DNA of 64,000 nt from Bacilli bacterium (GCA_024408655.1 JAKSUV010000001.1:69544-133543); one strand, 5' to 3'. Numbered from the stretch's first letter, positions 1 to 8,834 are shown. Numbers and translations: made by a program. The notes: a model not told the origin generated them from the letters alone.

Positions 1-25
1 ATGAAAGATCGGAAATAAGTTATTC

Positions 26-285
26 ATGAAGAAGCCGATTATTCCCATTACTATTCTAGCTTGCTTTTCGATTTCTTCACTTTTAGGGTGCAAAGCACCA
101 GCCAATGGTCCCGACCGTGATTATGATGGTATTATCAACGGACTAGATCCGGCACCAGATGACAATACATACTTCTTGTCATATTAGCTTATGGCTTTGA
201 TGCCGATGGTATTGTCGATGCTCATATCCAAGCTACTTCTTGCTTTATGGTTTATATGTATAATCAACAAAACAATCAGCGCTGA
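26..285 (+). pseudogene. Decayed Ca-binding lipoprotein fragment
   Basis: An ATG at 26 opens a 53-codon frame with a signal peptide and lipobox (LLGC), then a calcium-loop-like stretch (DYDGIINGLDPAPDDN) of the type seen in thrombospondin-3/EF-hand-like surface proteins. It stops at TAG 185-187. Reading continues in the -1 frame from 184 to TGA 283-285 with another acidic motif (FDADGIVDAH). This fits a frameshifted remnant of a longer surface lipoprotein, although a genuine 53-residue lipoprotein is possible. Nothing else is seen between 286 and the promoter at 365. Confidence 0.5.
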
Positions 286-364
286 TATTAATATAGCCAA
301 ATTAATTTATTAAATATCTTCTGTAGTTATACATAACTACATAGACAGTTTTATTAAAAAATGA

Positions 365-378
365 TATAGTCATTTCAT
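365..378 (+). promoter_or_regulatory. -10 box placed for a leaderless start
   Basis: TATAGT at 365-370 is followed by exactly 8 nt and then the ATG at 379. A transcript starting at the usual distance from the -10 would begin at the start codon. No Shine-Dalgarno sequence lies in these 8 nt. Confidence 0.5.
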
Positions 379-3300
379 ATGGCACAAAACAAAAAAACTA
401 AAAAAGTCAAAGTAGAAAAGACTAAAACAATTTCAAAGCCTAAAGTTAAACCGGAAGAAGCTCCAAAAATCGAGAAACCGGTGCAAAATGAATCACTAGC
501 GATAGGGAAAATTTTAAATCACTCGAAAAAAGCGGAAGCGACTGAAACGCCACAAGATAAACCTGAACCCAAGGAAGAAGCAGCGGCGAAAGATAGCGAT
601 AAAGCCTCGCGCCGTAAACTTATTAATCGGAAGCCTTTCTTTAATTCGGCTGCTCATCGTTTAGCGCGGCAAATTCTTTTGTGCTTTATTTTTATCTTTA
701 ATATTATTTTCTTATTTGTGCCGTTAAAGATGGCAGATTTTGGCGGTAACGGCATATTAGTCGCTTTATTCTTATATCAATTTAACTCTGCTTTATTTGC
801 TACCACCATTTTAATCGGTGGCACGATTGTAGCGTGTCTTTTGGCTTTGTACCAAACAATTAGGCAGCAAAGAACTAGATCCACCGCACCTTTTATTACA
901 CTAGTGGCTAATGCCTTAGTGTTCTGTTTTAACTCCACAAACGACGCCTTATCAACCGGCATGGTGGTTGTCAATGTATTATCTATGCTTTGTGCTTTAT
1001 CTTTGATTGCTTTAAACATGATTACTTATATTGGCAACCGGGTCGATAAACCAGAAAAGAAGCATACATATTATTTTATTATAAACTGTCTCTCCTTCTT
1101 CATTACCTTGTTATTAATGTTTATTCCGTTTAATTTAGCTAATTCGTCAGGTCTTTTTGTTCCTTCTAACTGGATGCTTGGTTCCTTAATTTACGCTGAC
1201 GGGACCTTTACCTTCTCCTTTGTTGGGGCCTTAGCCTTTACCTTTGCGTTAGTGATTAATCTCGTTTTTCTTGACGGCTGTTTCCGTTATTATTTAGAAA
1301 ATCGCAATGGGTTTGTCAGGCGTTCACAAAACATGATTTCCTATAACCTCTTCTTAACTTTAGGCTTCCTAGTCTTTGCGGTTTTAAAAGTGATTGTGGA
1401 AAACATGACTGGACAAAATCATGATCCGTTTGTGACTGTCTTCTTTCTTCCTTTCTTATTGAACTCGATTTTAATGGTGGTGCAGAATTTTATTATTGGG
1501 CGGAAAGAAAAACCAATTATCCCCTCCTCAGCACGGCCAATTGAAAAGGCGGTCATTAACGCCGAAATTGAACATAACCGAAAGATTAATAACTACCGGG
1601 CCACCTTCTTAGTGACCCAATTCCTCCTCCTTGGTGCGTTAGTGGCGTGCTTTTTTGTGAAGTTCTTAATTGTTTCAGGTAGTAGTGCAGTAGGCGAAAC
1701 TGCTTCTTATAGTTATACGGCTTATGAGTTAATGATGCAATTCGCTACGGGCGATGAAAGCTTCCGCATTGTGGGCTTTATTTTCCTTGTTGTGGCCATT
1801 ACTAATGTTGTGCTTTATATTTTATCGGTTTGCGCGATGCTATCAAACAGTCGCTCTGCTGATAGTTTATGTTATGCCTCTGTCATTGCGTTATGTGGAT
1901 CGGTTAGTTTAATTGGTATTTCCTCTTTATATTATTTAGCTTCTATCCGTTCTTCGCCCCAAATCATTGCCGCCTATTTCCCGCCAGAATTTGCGGAGAA
2001 AATTATTGAATGGCTCAAACAATTTACGGATGCAGTGAAGGTCAGTAACCAAACCCTTGGTCCATGTATAGCCGCAATTGTGGTTGCTTTACTTTTACTT
2101 ATCGCAAAACCACTAACCGCAATTCAAAAGGAAAATGCTCGTTTTGCTTTAGCCCGGAGTGCAACCGCTTTAAGTGCGGGAGCGAATGGCTCAGCCGCGC
2201 CGAGCCAAGATCAAAAAGATGAGGATGCTTCGGAAAAAGTTTCACTGGTGGAAGATAACGCGGTTACTTTCGATGCATGCCCTTCCTTTACGGAACTTGA
2301 TAACAAAAAAGCCGATTTTGATAAAGATGTCGCGTTACGTCGGCAAGGTCTATTCTTAAATCCATCTTTACAAAAACTTGTCACTTTCGTTGTGGATTAC
2401 GCGCGTAATTCTCGTCTCCATTTGTCTTACCAAAAAGAAGATATTGCGACCTTTGTGGCTGGTTTAGGCGCAACCAAATTATCAATCCTCCAAGGTATGT
2501 CTGGAACCGGGAAAACCTCTTTGCCAAAGATTTTCCTCGAAGCCATTTGGGGGAATTGCGAGATTATCGAAATTGAATCTTCTTGGCGGGATAAAAATGA
2601 ACTTTTAGGTTATTATAACGAGTTCTCGCATCTTTATTCGCCGAAGAAATTTACCCGGGCGTTATATAAATCCGCACTCAACCCTGACATTGTGACCTTC
2701 ATCGTTCTAGATGAAATGAACTTAAGCCGCATTGAATACTATTTCTCGGATTTCCTTTCTTTAATGGAAAACGAAGAAGATAAACGCGAGATTCGTTTAC
2801 TCAATAACCAAATCTTTAATACGTATGATAAGGCTTCCCATTCTTATCGCGCCTTAAAAGATAATCACACGATTGTGATTCCCCCGAACGTCTGGTTTGT
2901 GGGTACCGCTAACCGCGACGAATCAACATTTGAAATTTCGGATAAAGTGTATGACCGGGCTTATACGATGAACTTTGATCGTCGGGCACCCGCTATCACG
3001 AGTTATAAAGATCCAATGGATCGTCGTTTCTTAGACTACAAAACCTTTAGAAAACTTTTGTATCATGTTCCAGCGGTTAATTTCTCCATTGAAGAATCGC
3101 CGATTATTAAGGAAGTCGAAAAAGCGCTCGCGCCTTATAACATTTCCTTTGGTAACCGTATCTTACGGCAAATGGAAACCTTCATTAATATTTATTGCAA
3201 CTGCTTCCCTAATCCTAACAGCAAGATTGATGAGGCGTTAGAAACTATCCTCTTAAGCAAAGTAGTACATAAACTTGAATACAAGAACGTGCGGAATAAA

Positions 3301-3381
3301 GAAGAATTACTCCATCTCTTTAAGAAATTAAAACTCAATAAGTGCGTTGAATTTGTTGGTCGTTTAACTGAGGAATTCTAA
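379..3381 (+). CDS. Polytopic membrane protein fused to McrB-like AAA+ ATPase
   Basis: This 1000-residue protein has three parts. Residues 1-90 are a Lys/Glu-rich cytoplasmic tail. Residues about 95-580 hold roughly 11-12 hydrophobic segments. Residues about 660-1000 are an AAA+ module of the McrB/MoxR type, with Walker A GMSGTGKT at 706-713, Walker B LDEMN around 777-781, a sensor-1-like TANRDE around 843-848 and arginines (VYDRAY, FDRR) downstream that could serve as fingers. McrB relatives are normally soluble GTPases, so the large membrane domain is unusual. The stop overlaps the next start (TAATG at 3379-3383), so the two products are probably translated together. The ATPase assignment is firm. 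A role in defence or in membrane remodelling is inference. Confidence 0.85.
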   Translation: MAQNKKTKKVKVEKTKTISKPKVKPEEAPKIEKPVQNESLAIGKILNHSKKAEATETPQDKPEPKEEAAAKDSDKASRRKLINRKPFFNSAAHRLARQILLCFIFIFNIIFLFVPLKMADFGGNGILVALFLYQFNSALFATTILIGGTIVACLLALYQTIRQQRTRSTAPFITLVANALVFCFNSTNDALSTGMVVVNVLSMLCALSLIALNMITYIGNRVDKPEKKHTYYFIINCLSFFITLLLMFIPFNLANSSGLFVPSNWMLGSLIYADGTFTFSFVGALAFTFALVINLVFLDGCFRYYLENRNGFVRRSQNMISYNLFLTLGFLVFAVLKVIVENMTGQNHDPFVTVFFLPFLLNSILMVVQNFIIGRKEKPIIPSSARPIEKAVINAEIEHNRKINNYRATFLVTQFLLLGALVACFFVKFLIVSGSSAVGETASYSYTAYELMMQFATGDESFRIVGFIFLVVAITNVVLYILSVCAMLSNSRSADSLCYASVIALCGSVSLIGISSLYYLASIRSSPQIIAAYFPPEFAEKIIEWLKQFTDAVKVSNQTLGPCIAAIVVALLLLIAKPLTAIQKENARFALARSATALSAGANGSAAPSQDQKDEDASEKVSLVEDNAVTFDACPSFTELDNKKADFDKDVALRRQGLFLNPSLQKLVTFVVDYARNSRLHLSYQKEDIATFVAGLGATKLSILQGMSGTGKTSLPKIFLEAIWGNCEIIEIESSWRDKNELLGYYNEFSHLYSPKKFTRALYKSALNPDIVTFIVLDEMNLSRIEYYFSDFLSLMENEEDKREIRLLNNQIFNTYDKASHSYRALKDNHTIVIPPNVWFVGTANRDESTFEISDKVYDRAYTMNFDRRAPAITSYKDPMDRRFLDYKTFRKLLYHVPAVNFSIEESPIIKEVEKALAPYNISFGNRILRQMETFINIYCNCFPNPNSKIDEALETILLSKVVHKLEYKNVRNKEELLHLFKKLKLNKCVEFVGRLTEEF

Positions 3382-4904
3382 TGCTTGATTACGCGAGCCA
3401 AGAAGAACTCCAAGACATTATTTCTGACTACGATTCTGTGACCGAGTTTGTGAGTCACAACAAGAACATTGCCTTCTATAAGTTCGACCATTATATCGCT
3501 CATAAATTGTCACTTTTTTTGGTGCACGAAACCATCGATTTAAAAGCGATTAAGGCAACCGTTGATTATATTAATCACACTATGCCTTACCTGGTATCAA
3601 TTTTTACTAAGCCCATTATTCATTTAAAAGAAGTCGACGAAATTGTGCCAATTGAAATGGTCCACAAAATTGGTAATGACACGATGACCTACGCGGGGGT
3701 CCATACTGAACTCTGGGACAATTTTACGGCACTAGGTGTCCAACCACGCAAATTACTGACGCAACTCTGCGATAACAATTATCGGATTTACGAAAACCAA
3801 ATTTTTGCCCAAACAGTTGACGATGTCTTGCATTATCTTCGTTGCCGGTTACGCGAAATCCGTAACTTATTATTTGTGTCGGGTAATTTCAATATCAATA
3901 TTTTAGAGAAATTAGATCATCCCAATTATTACACGGCAGTAGGTAAACTCCATTCCGGTTATATCCGGAATTTTAATGATTTTTATACGGCTTTGCCGTT
4001 AAACATTGATATCGCACAAATTTTAGCGGAGATACAAGGCTATCTAAAATTTAATGTTTATAAATATAACGCCCGGCGGAAAAAGCGATTGCAGTTAAAA
4101 CTCACTAATATATTAAAGATGCAAAAGAACTATCACGCGATTTATTTATTAGCCAAAAAGCTTAATTTGATGCGACCGAAGAAGAAACAATTCGCCCCCC
4201 AAACTTTGCAAAAATTTGAACGGGCTTATTTTCATTATTGCATCATCCTCTTGTTATTTACTTTATCCCATTTCGACTTTAACACTACGGATGCGACGAA
4301 AGTTAATTTCCGGGGTGTCAACGCTGAATTTACCAACCAAGGTTGGCATGTTCAAGTCAAACAAGTGACTTCCAATCAACAAAGTGCGATTTTATTAAGT
4401 GTCAAAAAAGATCGGCAATATAAGATATTATTAGTGCCGCAAAATATTACTAGCGACACATCCTTTGTTTATGACAAACGGTTACGGTGTCAAGAGATTG
4501 TTTATTTATCCCCGTTTTCCTCTAACAAAACTAGTTTATATGTTTCCATTACCGACTTTGATTCATTCTTGCGACTTCAACAATTGATTTTTAAGGCCAT
4601 GGTCTATGCCGACAGTAAACATAAGAAATGTCCTTTCTGTGGTCGTGAATTAGTGGCCGATAAAACTACTAAAAACGTTTGGACGTGTCCAGTTTGCCGC
4701 ACCCGAATTCAAAAATGTAAATGTCCCGAGACAAACAAATACTATTACACCACCGCGATTGATGGACTTCATCTTGAACCCTCCCTCCGTAGTGAATATC
4801 TTGATCGTTACGGGCGTTCGAAGAACATGCATTATCGTAACATTACTGATATCACCGCCTATGGCGAAGCTATTTGTCCAGCGTGCGATAAAATCCATGG
4901 ATGA
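3381..4904 (+). CDS. DUF2357-like partner of the AAA+ protein, zinc-ribbon tail
   Basis: This 507-residue soluble protein starts inside the stop codon of the AAA+ gene. Residues about 110-165 (WDNF...GVQPRKLLTQL, then YENQIFAQ...LRCRLREI) resemble the P-R-(x)-L / YEN-(R) helical signature of DUF2357 proteins, which often partner McrB-type ATPases. The C-terminus has four cysteine pairs (CPFC, CPVC, CKC, CPAC), suggesting one or two zinc ribbons that could bind nucleic acid or protein. I see no convincing PD-(D/E)xK nuclease motif, although DUF2357/McrC partners often carry one. The family assignment is by eye. The tight coupling to the ATPase is seen directly. Confidence 0.7.
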   Translation: MLDYASQEELQDIISDYDSVTEFVSHNKNIAFYKFDHYIAHKLSLFLVHETIDLKAIKATVDYINHTMPYLVSIFTKPIIHLKEVDEIVPIEMVHKIGNDTMTYAGVHTELWDNFTALGVQPRKLLTQLCDNNYRIYENQIFAQTVDDVLHYLRCRLREIRNLLFVSGNFNINILEKLDHPNYYTAVGKLHSGYIRNFNDFYTALPLNIDIAQILAEIQGYLKFNVYKYNARRKKRLQLKLTNILKMQKNYHAIYLLAKKLNLMRPKKKQFAPQTLQKFERAYFHYCIILLLFTLSHFDFNTTDATKVNFRGVNAEFTNQGWHVQVKQVTSNQQSAILLSVKKDRQYKILLVPQNITSDTSFVYDKRLRCQEIVYLSPFSSNKTSLYVSITDFDSFLRLQQLIFKAMVYADSKHKKCPFCGRELVADKTTKNVWTCPVCRTRIQKCKCPETNKYYYTTAIDGLHLEPSLRSEYLDRYGRSKNMHYRNITDITAYGEAICPACDKIHG

Positions 4905-4949
4905 TAGTCAAGAGTTTAATTAGTGTATAATTAAATTACGAAAATACCT

Positions 4950-6686
4950 ATGAAAAAGCTAACGTATCTTCTCTTACCCCTCATGACTGCATCATTTTTA
5001 ATTGGCTGTGATGGTAGTAGAAGTGATCCACCGCAATTTGATACTTATCCAGTGATGTTTAACGGCAATGGTGGTACTTTAGTTACGGGTGAAGAGTTCC
5101 AATTAGTTCATAATCCGGAAGAAATTGTTCCACCCACTTATACAAACGAACCTTATCATTTTATGGGTTGGGATGTTGATCCTATGTATGCGATTACCAT
5201 TATGATGATTACGGCCCAATGGAATACGGGCGAAGAATATATTGTGTATTTTAACGGCAATGGCGGGACTTTAGTTGAAGGCGAAGAAAAACAAACAGTG
5301 ACTAAACCTGAGGACTTAAAACCACCGAAATACGAAAAACCCGGCTATGTATTTATCGGATGGGACCGCGATCTTACGAATATTTATAGTCCGACCACCA
5401 TTAAGGCTTTATGGGTCGAAGATAACAAGTATATTGTGTATTTTGATTGCAATGCACCCGATGCTAAATTAGAAGGTGAAGCGCTCCAAATCGTTGATGA
5501 TCTTAGCGAAATAGAATATCCAGAAAGCGTAGTAAGAGAAGGGTACAAATTTGCTGGTTGGAAGGAAGAAGTCATTACCGAACGGCAAATAATTTATAGA
5601 GCACAATGGGTTAAAGACGACACCGAATATAATATTACGTGGAAATGGGAAACCGCTGATGGTCCGCAAGAGGAAATCATTGGTGTAAAATACGGCGATA
5701 CTCCTACGCCTCCTGAAGGTTCAGAAGCTAGTTTTGATATTCCTCCAACTCGCTATACTTTCGCGGGCTGGGATAGCGAAATAGTGGAGGTTACAGGTGA
5801 AAAAACTTATACGGCTAAATATAATGAATCAACCATTAAATATAAGATTAAGTGGAACTGGGAAAACGATAAAGGTCCTCAAACACAAGAAAGCGAAGTG
5901 ATTCATGGTAATATGCCAGAACCACCAGCTGAGTCAACAAAGGATCTTGTCAAACTACAAAATACATATAAATTTATTGGTTGGGATAGTGAGATAGTCG
6001 AAGCTACTGGCGATAAAACATATACGGCTGAGTATGATAGGAACAACCCGACTAAAACTACTTATACTGTATCTTGGTATAACGATGACAAGAAACTTTT
6101 AGATACTAATACAGCCGCTTATGGTGAGACGCCTATTTACACCGGGACAACTACTCCGACAAAAGCGCAAGACGAAACCCACACATATGTATTTAATGGT
6201 CAATGGCATGATGACAAAAAGCAACCACTTGGGCCAATTGAGCCCACATCCATCAATCAAACATATGCTTACTATCCAGAGTTTGAAGAATACGATATCT
6301 CGCATTGTACATTTGAATTAAACCAAGCGCAAAGTGGTTATGTTCTTACGAGTTTTAACGGGGATGAAACCACCTTTAAAATTTCACCTATTTATAACAA
6401 TATGCCCGTCGTTGAAATTGGCACAGCCGCTTTTGCATTGGCACCTAATCTAGAAGCCGTAATTATACCTAGTAGCGTTACCACTATTAATAATTACGCT
6501 TTTATTGGGCAGACCGCTTTATCTTCGATTACAGTATTAGCCAATAATCCTCCTATACTAAAGACGCGTGTTTTCCTTGATTGTGAGAATCTTTCTAGCA
6601 TTTATGTTCCTAGTGAAGCTGTGGAAGTTTATCAAGAAGCAGATGGTTGGAAAGAACACGCCGATATAATCAAAAGTATAATATAG
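4950..6686 (+). CDS. Surface lipoprotein with InlB-type repeats and BspA-type LRR
   Basis: The 578-residue protein begins with a lipoprotein signal (lipobox LIGC, Cys 20). About six tandem modules follow, each about 50-70 residues, with a GNGG or WKWE-type opening, a conserved F.GWD core and a closing aromatic/tyrosine strand (TAQW, KALW, RAQW, TAKY, TAEY). This is the Listeria-Bacteroides / InlB B-repeat fold. The last 130 residues are a BspA-type leucine-rich repeat region (IGTAAFALAPNLEAVIIPSS). Such proteins are lipid-anchored on the outer face and usually take part in adhesion; the ligand is unknown. A TATAAT at 4926-4931 lies 18 nt before the ATG and there is no clear ribosome-binding site. 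Confidence 0.85.
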   Translation: MKKLTYLLLPLMTASFLIGCDGSRSDPPQFDTYPVMFNGNGGTLVTGEEFQLVHNPEEIVPPTYTNEPYHFMGWDVDPMYAITIMMITAQWNTGEEYIVYFNGNGGTLVEGEEKQTVTKPEDLKPPKYEKPGYVFIGWDRDLTNIYSPTTIKALWVEDNKYIVYFDCNAPDAKLEGEALQIVDDLSEIEYPESVVREGYKFAGWKEEVITERQIIYRAQWVKDDTEYNITWKWETADGPQEEIIGVKYGDTPTPPEGSEASFDIPPTRYTFAGWDSEIVEVTGEKTYTAKYNESTIKYKIKWNWENDKGPQTQESEVIHGNMPEPPAESTKDLVKLQNTYKFIGWDSEIVEATGDKTYTAEYDRNNPTKTTYTVSWYNDDKKLLDTNTAAYGETPIYTGTTTPTKAQDETHTYVFNGQWHDDKKQPLGPIEPTSINQTYAYYPEFEEYDISHCTFELNQAQSGYVLTSFNGDETTFKISPIYNNMPVVEIGTAAFALAPNLEAVIIPSSVTTINNYAFIGQTALSSITVLANNPPILKTRVFLDCENLSSIYVPSEAVEVYQEADGWKEHADIIKSII

Positions 6687-6705
6687 TTTGTGATTTTAAG
6701 ATTAA

Positions 6706-6732
6706 ATATCACTCCGTAAGGGGTGTTGTTTT
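6706..6732 (+). repeat. Left copy of 27-bp hairpin repeat
   Basis: This matches 24 of 27 positions of 8264-8290, in the same orientation. It encodes a small hairpin: CACTCC and GGGGTG arms closed by a GTAA (GNRA) tetraloop, followed by a T-rich tail (TTGTTTTG). It could terminate the upstream lipoprotein gene. One of the three differences from the other copy lies in the loop (GTAA versus GCAA) and keeps the GNRA form. Weaker resemblance continues for about 35 bp. Confidence 0.7.
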
Positions 6733-6819
6733 GTATACCTCCCCCAAATTTGAGTTCACGAATTGTAAACATTAATTATATTATTTTCAGGGAATGCTTA
6801 ACTAAGATTTTGAATTATA

Positions 6820-6869
6820 TGCCACAATTCTTGATTTTTTTTAAATTTGTGGCACTATATTGGTATAGA
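6820..6869 (+). promoter_or_regulatory. Inverted repeat and promoter region of the DUF4143 ATPase gene
   Basis: Perfect 8-bp arms TGCCACAA (6820-6827) and TTGTGGCA (6847-6854) flank a T-rich centre. They lie directly upstream of two possible -10 boxes, TATATT (6856-6861) and TATAGA (6864-6869). The position suits a repressor operator or a leader hairpin; the binding protein is unknown. Confidence 0.4.
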
Positions 6870-6880
6870 TGAATTAGATT

Positions 6881-8107
6881 ATGTATATAAAAAGAGAAAA
6901 ATATTTGAGCAAAATTAGGCCATTCTACAACGTTGATCTAATAAAGGTTCTAACAGGTGTTAGGAGGTCTGGAAAATCTATTCTTTTAGAGCAAATAAAA
7001 GATGAATTTATCCGTAACGGATTTGATAGCAAACATATTATATTTATCAACTTTGAAGATTTAAAATTTGAAAAAATTAGAACAATTAATAAATTAAATG
7101 ATTATGTAATGTCGCTAATAAAGGACAAGAACAAATACGTAATTTTTTTAGATGAAATACAGCACGTTCGTAATTTTGAAAAAGCATTAGCATCATTTCG
7201 TGTTGCGATTAACTGTTCTATTTTTGTAACTGGTAGTAATTCAAAGCTTTTATCTGGTAAACTAGCTACTTTACTTGTCGGGAGATGCATTGAATTTAAA
7301 ATAATGCCTTTTTCGTTCTTAGAAAGTTATCAATTTCAACGAGTTCTTGGCAATAATGTTAATCCTGATGAATTTATGAATGATTACTTGAAATGGGGTG
7401 GTTTTCCATTGCGTTTCTCTTTTTCTAAGGAAAGCGAAATCAAGCGTTATCTTAAACAAACATATAATGGGATACTAGATAAAGACATCATAACTTCTAA
7501 TTCCAAAATCAATCGTCAAAATTTTGAAGTTGTTGCATCTTACATAATGGCTAATTCTGGTAATGAATTTTCAAGTACCAATATTGAAAATTATTTTAAA
7601 AGTAAAAATAAAATTGCTTTAGATAGGAAGACTGTTTATCGATACCTAGATAAAATGGAAAAAGCTTGTTTAATTAATAGAGTTAAACGCTTTAACATAG
7701 TTGGTAAACAAGCAATGTCATATATTGAAAAACAATATGCAGTTGATATAGGCTTCAGAATGATAAATACCAACTTGATTAATTATAGTGATTCGTTCTT
7801 CTTGGAAAACATTATTTATAATGAATTAATACAAAGAGATTACGAAGTGTTTGTCGGTAAAACATATAAAGGCGAGATTGATTTTGTTGTCATAAAAGAA
7901 AATAAAAAGTGTTTTATTCAAGTTGCGTATTATCTTTCAAATGACGATACAATTGACAGAGAATTTGATGCCTTTAAACCAATAAAAGATGCTTCGCCGA
8001 AATATGTTATGTCACTAGATCGCCCAGCGAGGTATTCAAAAGACGGAATAACTCATATTAATATCGTTGATTTTCTATTGAATAAAGTAGATATTAATTT
8101 ATCATAG
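6881..8107 (+). CDS. AAA_14/DUF4143-type ATPase
   Basis: This 408-residue protein belongs to the archaeal-type AAA_14 + DUF4143 group. Walker A GVRRSGKS is at residues 26-33, Walker B FLDEIQ ends at D91-E92, and a sensor-like TGSNSKLLS follows. The C-terminus has the family's nuclease-like core (ENIIYNELIQRDYEV, then GEIDFVV). These proteins occur as strain-specific single genes whose cellular role is poorly known. The gene is more A/T-rich than its neighbours by eye, using AAT, ATA and AGA codons freely. It sits alone between two direct repeats, 6706-6732 and 8264-8290, which suggests recent arrival. Family confidence is high; function is unknown. Confidence 0.88.
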   Translation: MYIKREKYLSKIRPFYNVDLIKVLTGVRRSGKSILLEQIKDEFIRNGFDSKHIIFINFEDLKFEKIRTINKLNDYVMSLIKDKNKYVIFLDEIQHVRNFEKALASFRVAINCSIFVTGSNSKLLSGKLATLLVGRCIEFKIMPFSFLESYQFQRVLGNNVNPDEFMNDYLKWGGFPLRFSFSKESEIKRYLKQTYNGILDKDIITSNSKINRQNFEVVASYIMANSGNEFSSTNIENYFKSKNKIALDRKTVYRYLDKMEKACLINRVKRFNIVGKQAMSYIEKQYAVDIGFRMINTNLINYSDSFFLENIIYNELIQRDYEVFVGKTYKGEIDFVVIKENKKCFIQVAYYLSNDDTIDREFDAFKPIKDASPKYVMSLDRPARYSKDGITHINIVDFLLNKVDINLS

Positions 8108-8163
8108 TCTAAGCGATTCGTAATATTTGACTTTTATTGTCGATTTGTTAAATTATAAATATA

Positions 8164-8226
8164 AGGATTGGCCTTCTGGCAGATGGATGCTGGATGTGCG
8201 GTAAACGTGGGACCAATCTTTTTATT
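8164..8226 (+). terminator. Long-loop terminator or small structured RNA
   Basis: An 8-bp stem pairs 8164-8171 (ATTGG side) with 8213-8220 (CCAAT side). A T-rich run follows, so it can terminate the DUF4143 gene. The 41-nt loop is G-rich and contains a tandem TGGATGC/TGGATGT repeat, which is unusual for a simple terminator. It could be the 3' part of a small RNA. It lacks the GGAAG/AGCA signature of SRP RNA. Confidence 0.5.
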
Positions 8227-8234
8227 TTATAAAT

Positions 8235-8261
8235 TTGCTTTTATTTAACATAGTGTATAAT
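8235..8261 (+). promoter_or_regulatory. Likely promoter of tmRNA
   Basis: A consensus -10 TATAAT lies at 8256-8261, with TTGCTT at 8235-8240 as a plausible but short-spaced (15 bp) -35. Transcription would start near 8268 and run through the hairpin repeat into tmRNA, so the repeat would form part of the precursor's 5' leader. Confidence 0.5.
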
Positions 8262-8263
8262 GT

Positions 8264-8290
8264 ATATCACTCCGCAAGGGGTATTGTTCT
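8264..8290 (+). repeat. Right copy of 27-bp hairpin repeat
   Basis: This is a direct repeat of 6706-6732 (24/27 identical), with stem ACTCC/GGGGT and loop GCAA. It lies about 40 bp before the mature 5' end of tmRNA and just after the tmRNA promoter. The pair brackets the DUF4143 ATPase gene. Confidence 0.7.
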
Positions 8291-8328
8291 TTAGATTACC
8301 GCCAAACTTTTGGGGGTAAGTCCATTGT

Positions 8329-8729
8329 GGGGTCGTCCTGGTTTCGACAGGATGAGTCCGGATAAGAAATACAGTAGCCTGGTAAACTTAAATACCAAAC
8401 AGAAAATAACTGGCAAAAATTATTCATTTGTGAATGCTCGTACGAGCAATGCACAACTTGCTCTTGCTTAATTTAGCCCTTAATTATTAGGCCGAACCCA
8501 GTTCGGAGAGCACGCTCCCTAAGGTTTGTAGAACCTCACGCTTAGGATCAGTGTCATAACAAGGTTTTGTAGGGTGGGTGATGATTATAAATCTATCCCG
8601 AAGCTAAATAATCTAGCCTAGATTGATTCCGCTAGTAGATAGGTCTAGGTAAAGTAAGTGCTAGATAAACTGGACATGTTCTTATGTGGTCCTTCTTGGA
8701 CAGGGGTTCAACTCCCCTCGACTCCACCA
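8329..8729 (+). ncRNA. ssrA: Transfer-messenger RNA
   Basis: This is a one-piece tmRNA of 401 nt. The 5' end GGGGTCG pairs over 7 bp (one G-U) with CGACTCC near the 3' end, and the molecule ends in an encoded CCA (8727-8729). The tRNA-like part has the 5' GG-TTCGACA block and a T-arm AGGGG-TTCAA-CCCCT. The tag reading frame starts at GGC 8412 and ends at TAA 8469-8471. It encodes GKNYSFVNARTSNAQLALA after the charged alanine, 19 codons with the usual hydrophobic degradation end, here ALA. tmRNA with SmpB rescues stalled ribosomes and tags the product for proteolysis. Confidence 0.97.
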
Positions 8730-8777
8730 ATTTACTAATGATGGCTAATGTGCTATTATAGACATAGGAGGAGCGCT

Positions 8778-8834
8778 ATGACTGAATACAAAAAAGATGG
8801 CGGAGTCATTCTCATTACTAAGAGTAATTTATAG
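8778..8834 (+). CDS. Possible 18-residue small protein
   Basis: A strong Shine-Dalgarno sequence (AGGAGG, 8767-8772) sits at good spacing before ATG 8778. The ORF is MTEYKKDGGVILITKSNL, ending TAG. A TATTAT-like -10 lies about 15 nt before the SD, and an intrinsic terminator follows at 8893-8921, so the stretch looks like its own transcription unit just downstream of tmRNA. It has no recognisable domain. It may be a leader peptide or small protein, or a chance ORF. Confidence 0.4.
   Translation: MTEYKKDGGVILITKSNL

Noticed and set aside
777-1019. Minus-strand ORF inside the membrane-AAA+ gene
   Set aside because: It has no ribosome site or domain and lies opposite a real coding frame, like many other short antisense frames in the window.
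3381-4904. A true McrC nuclease partner
   Set aside because: No D...ExK nuclease core is visible; the helical signature fits DUF2357 better and the tail is a zinc ribbon.
8164-8226. Signal recognition particle RNA
   Set aside because: No GGAAG/AGCA internal loop and the stem is too short.
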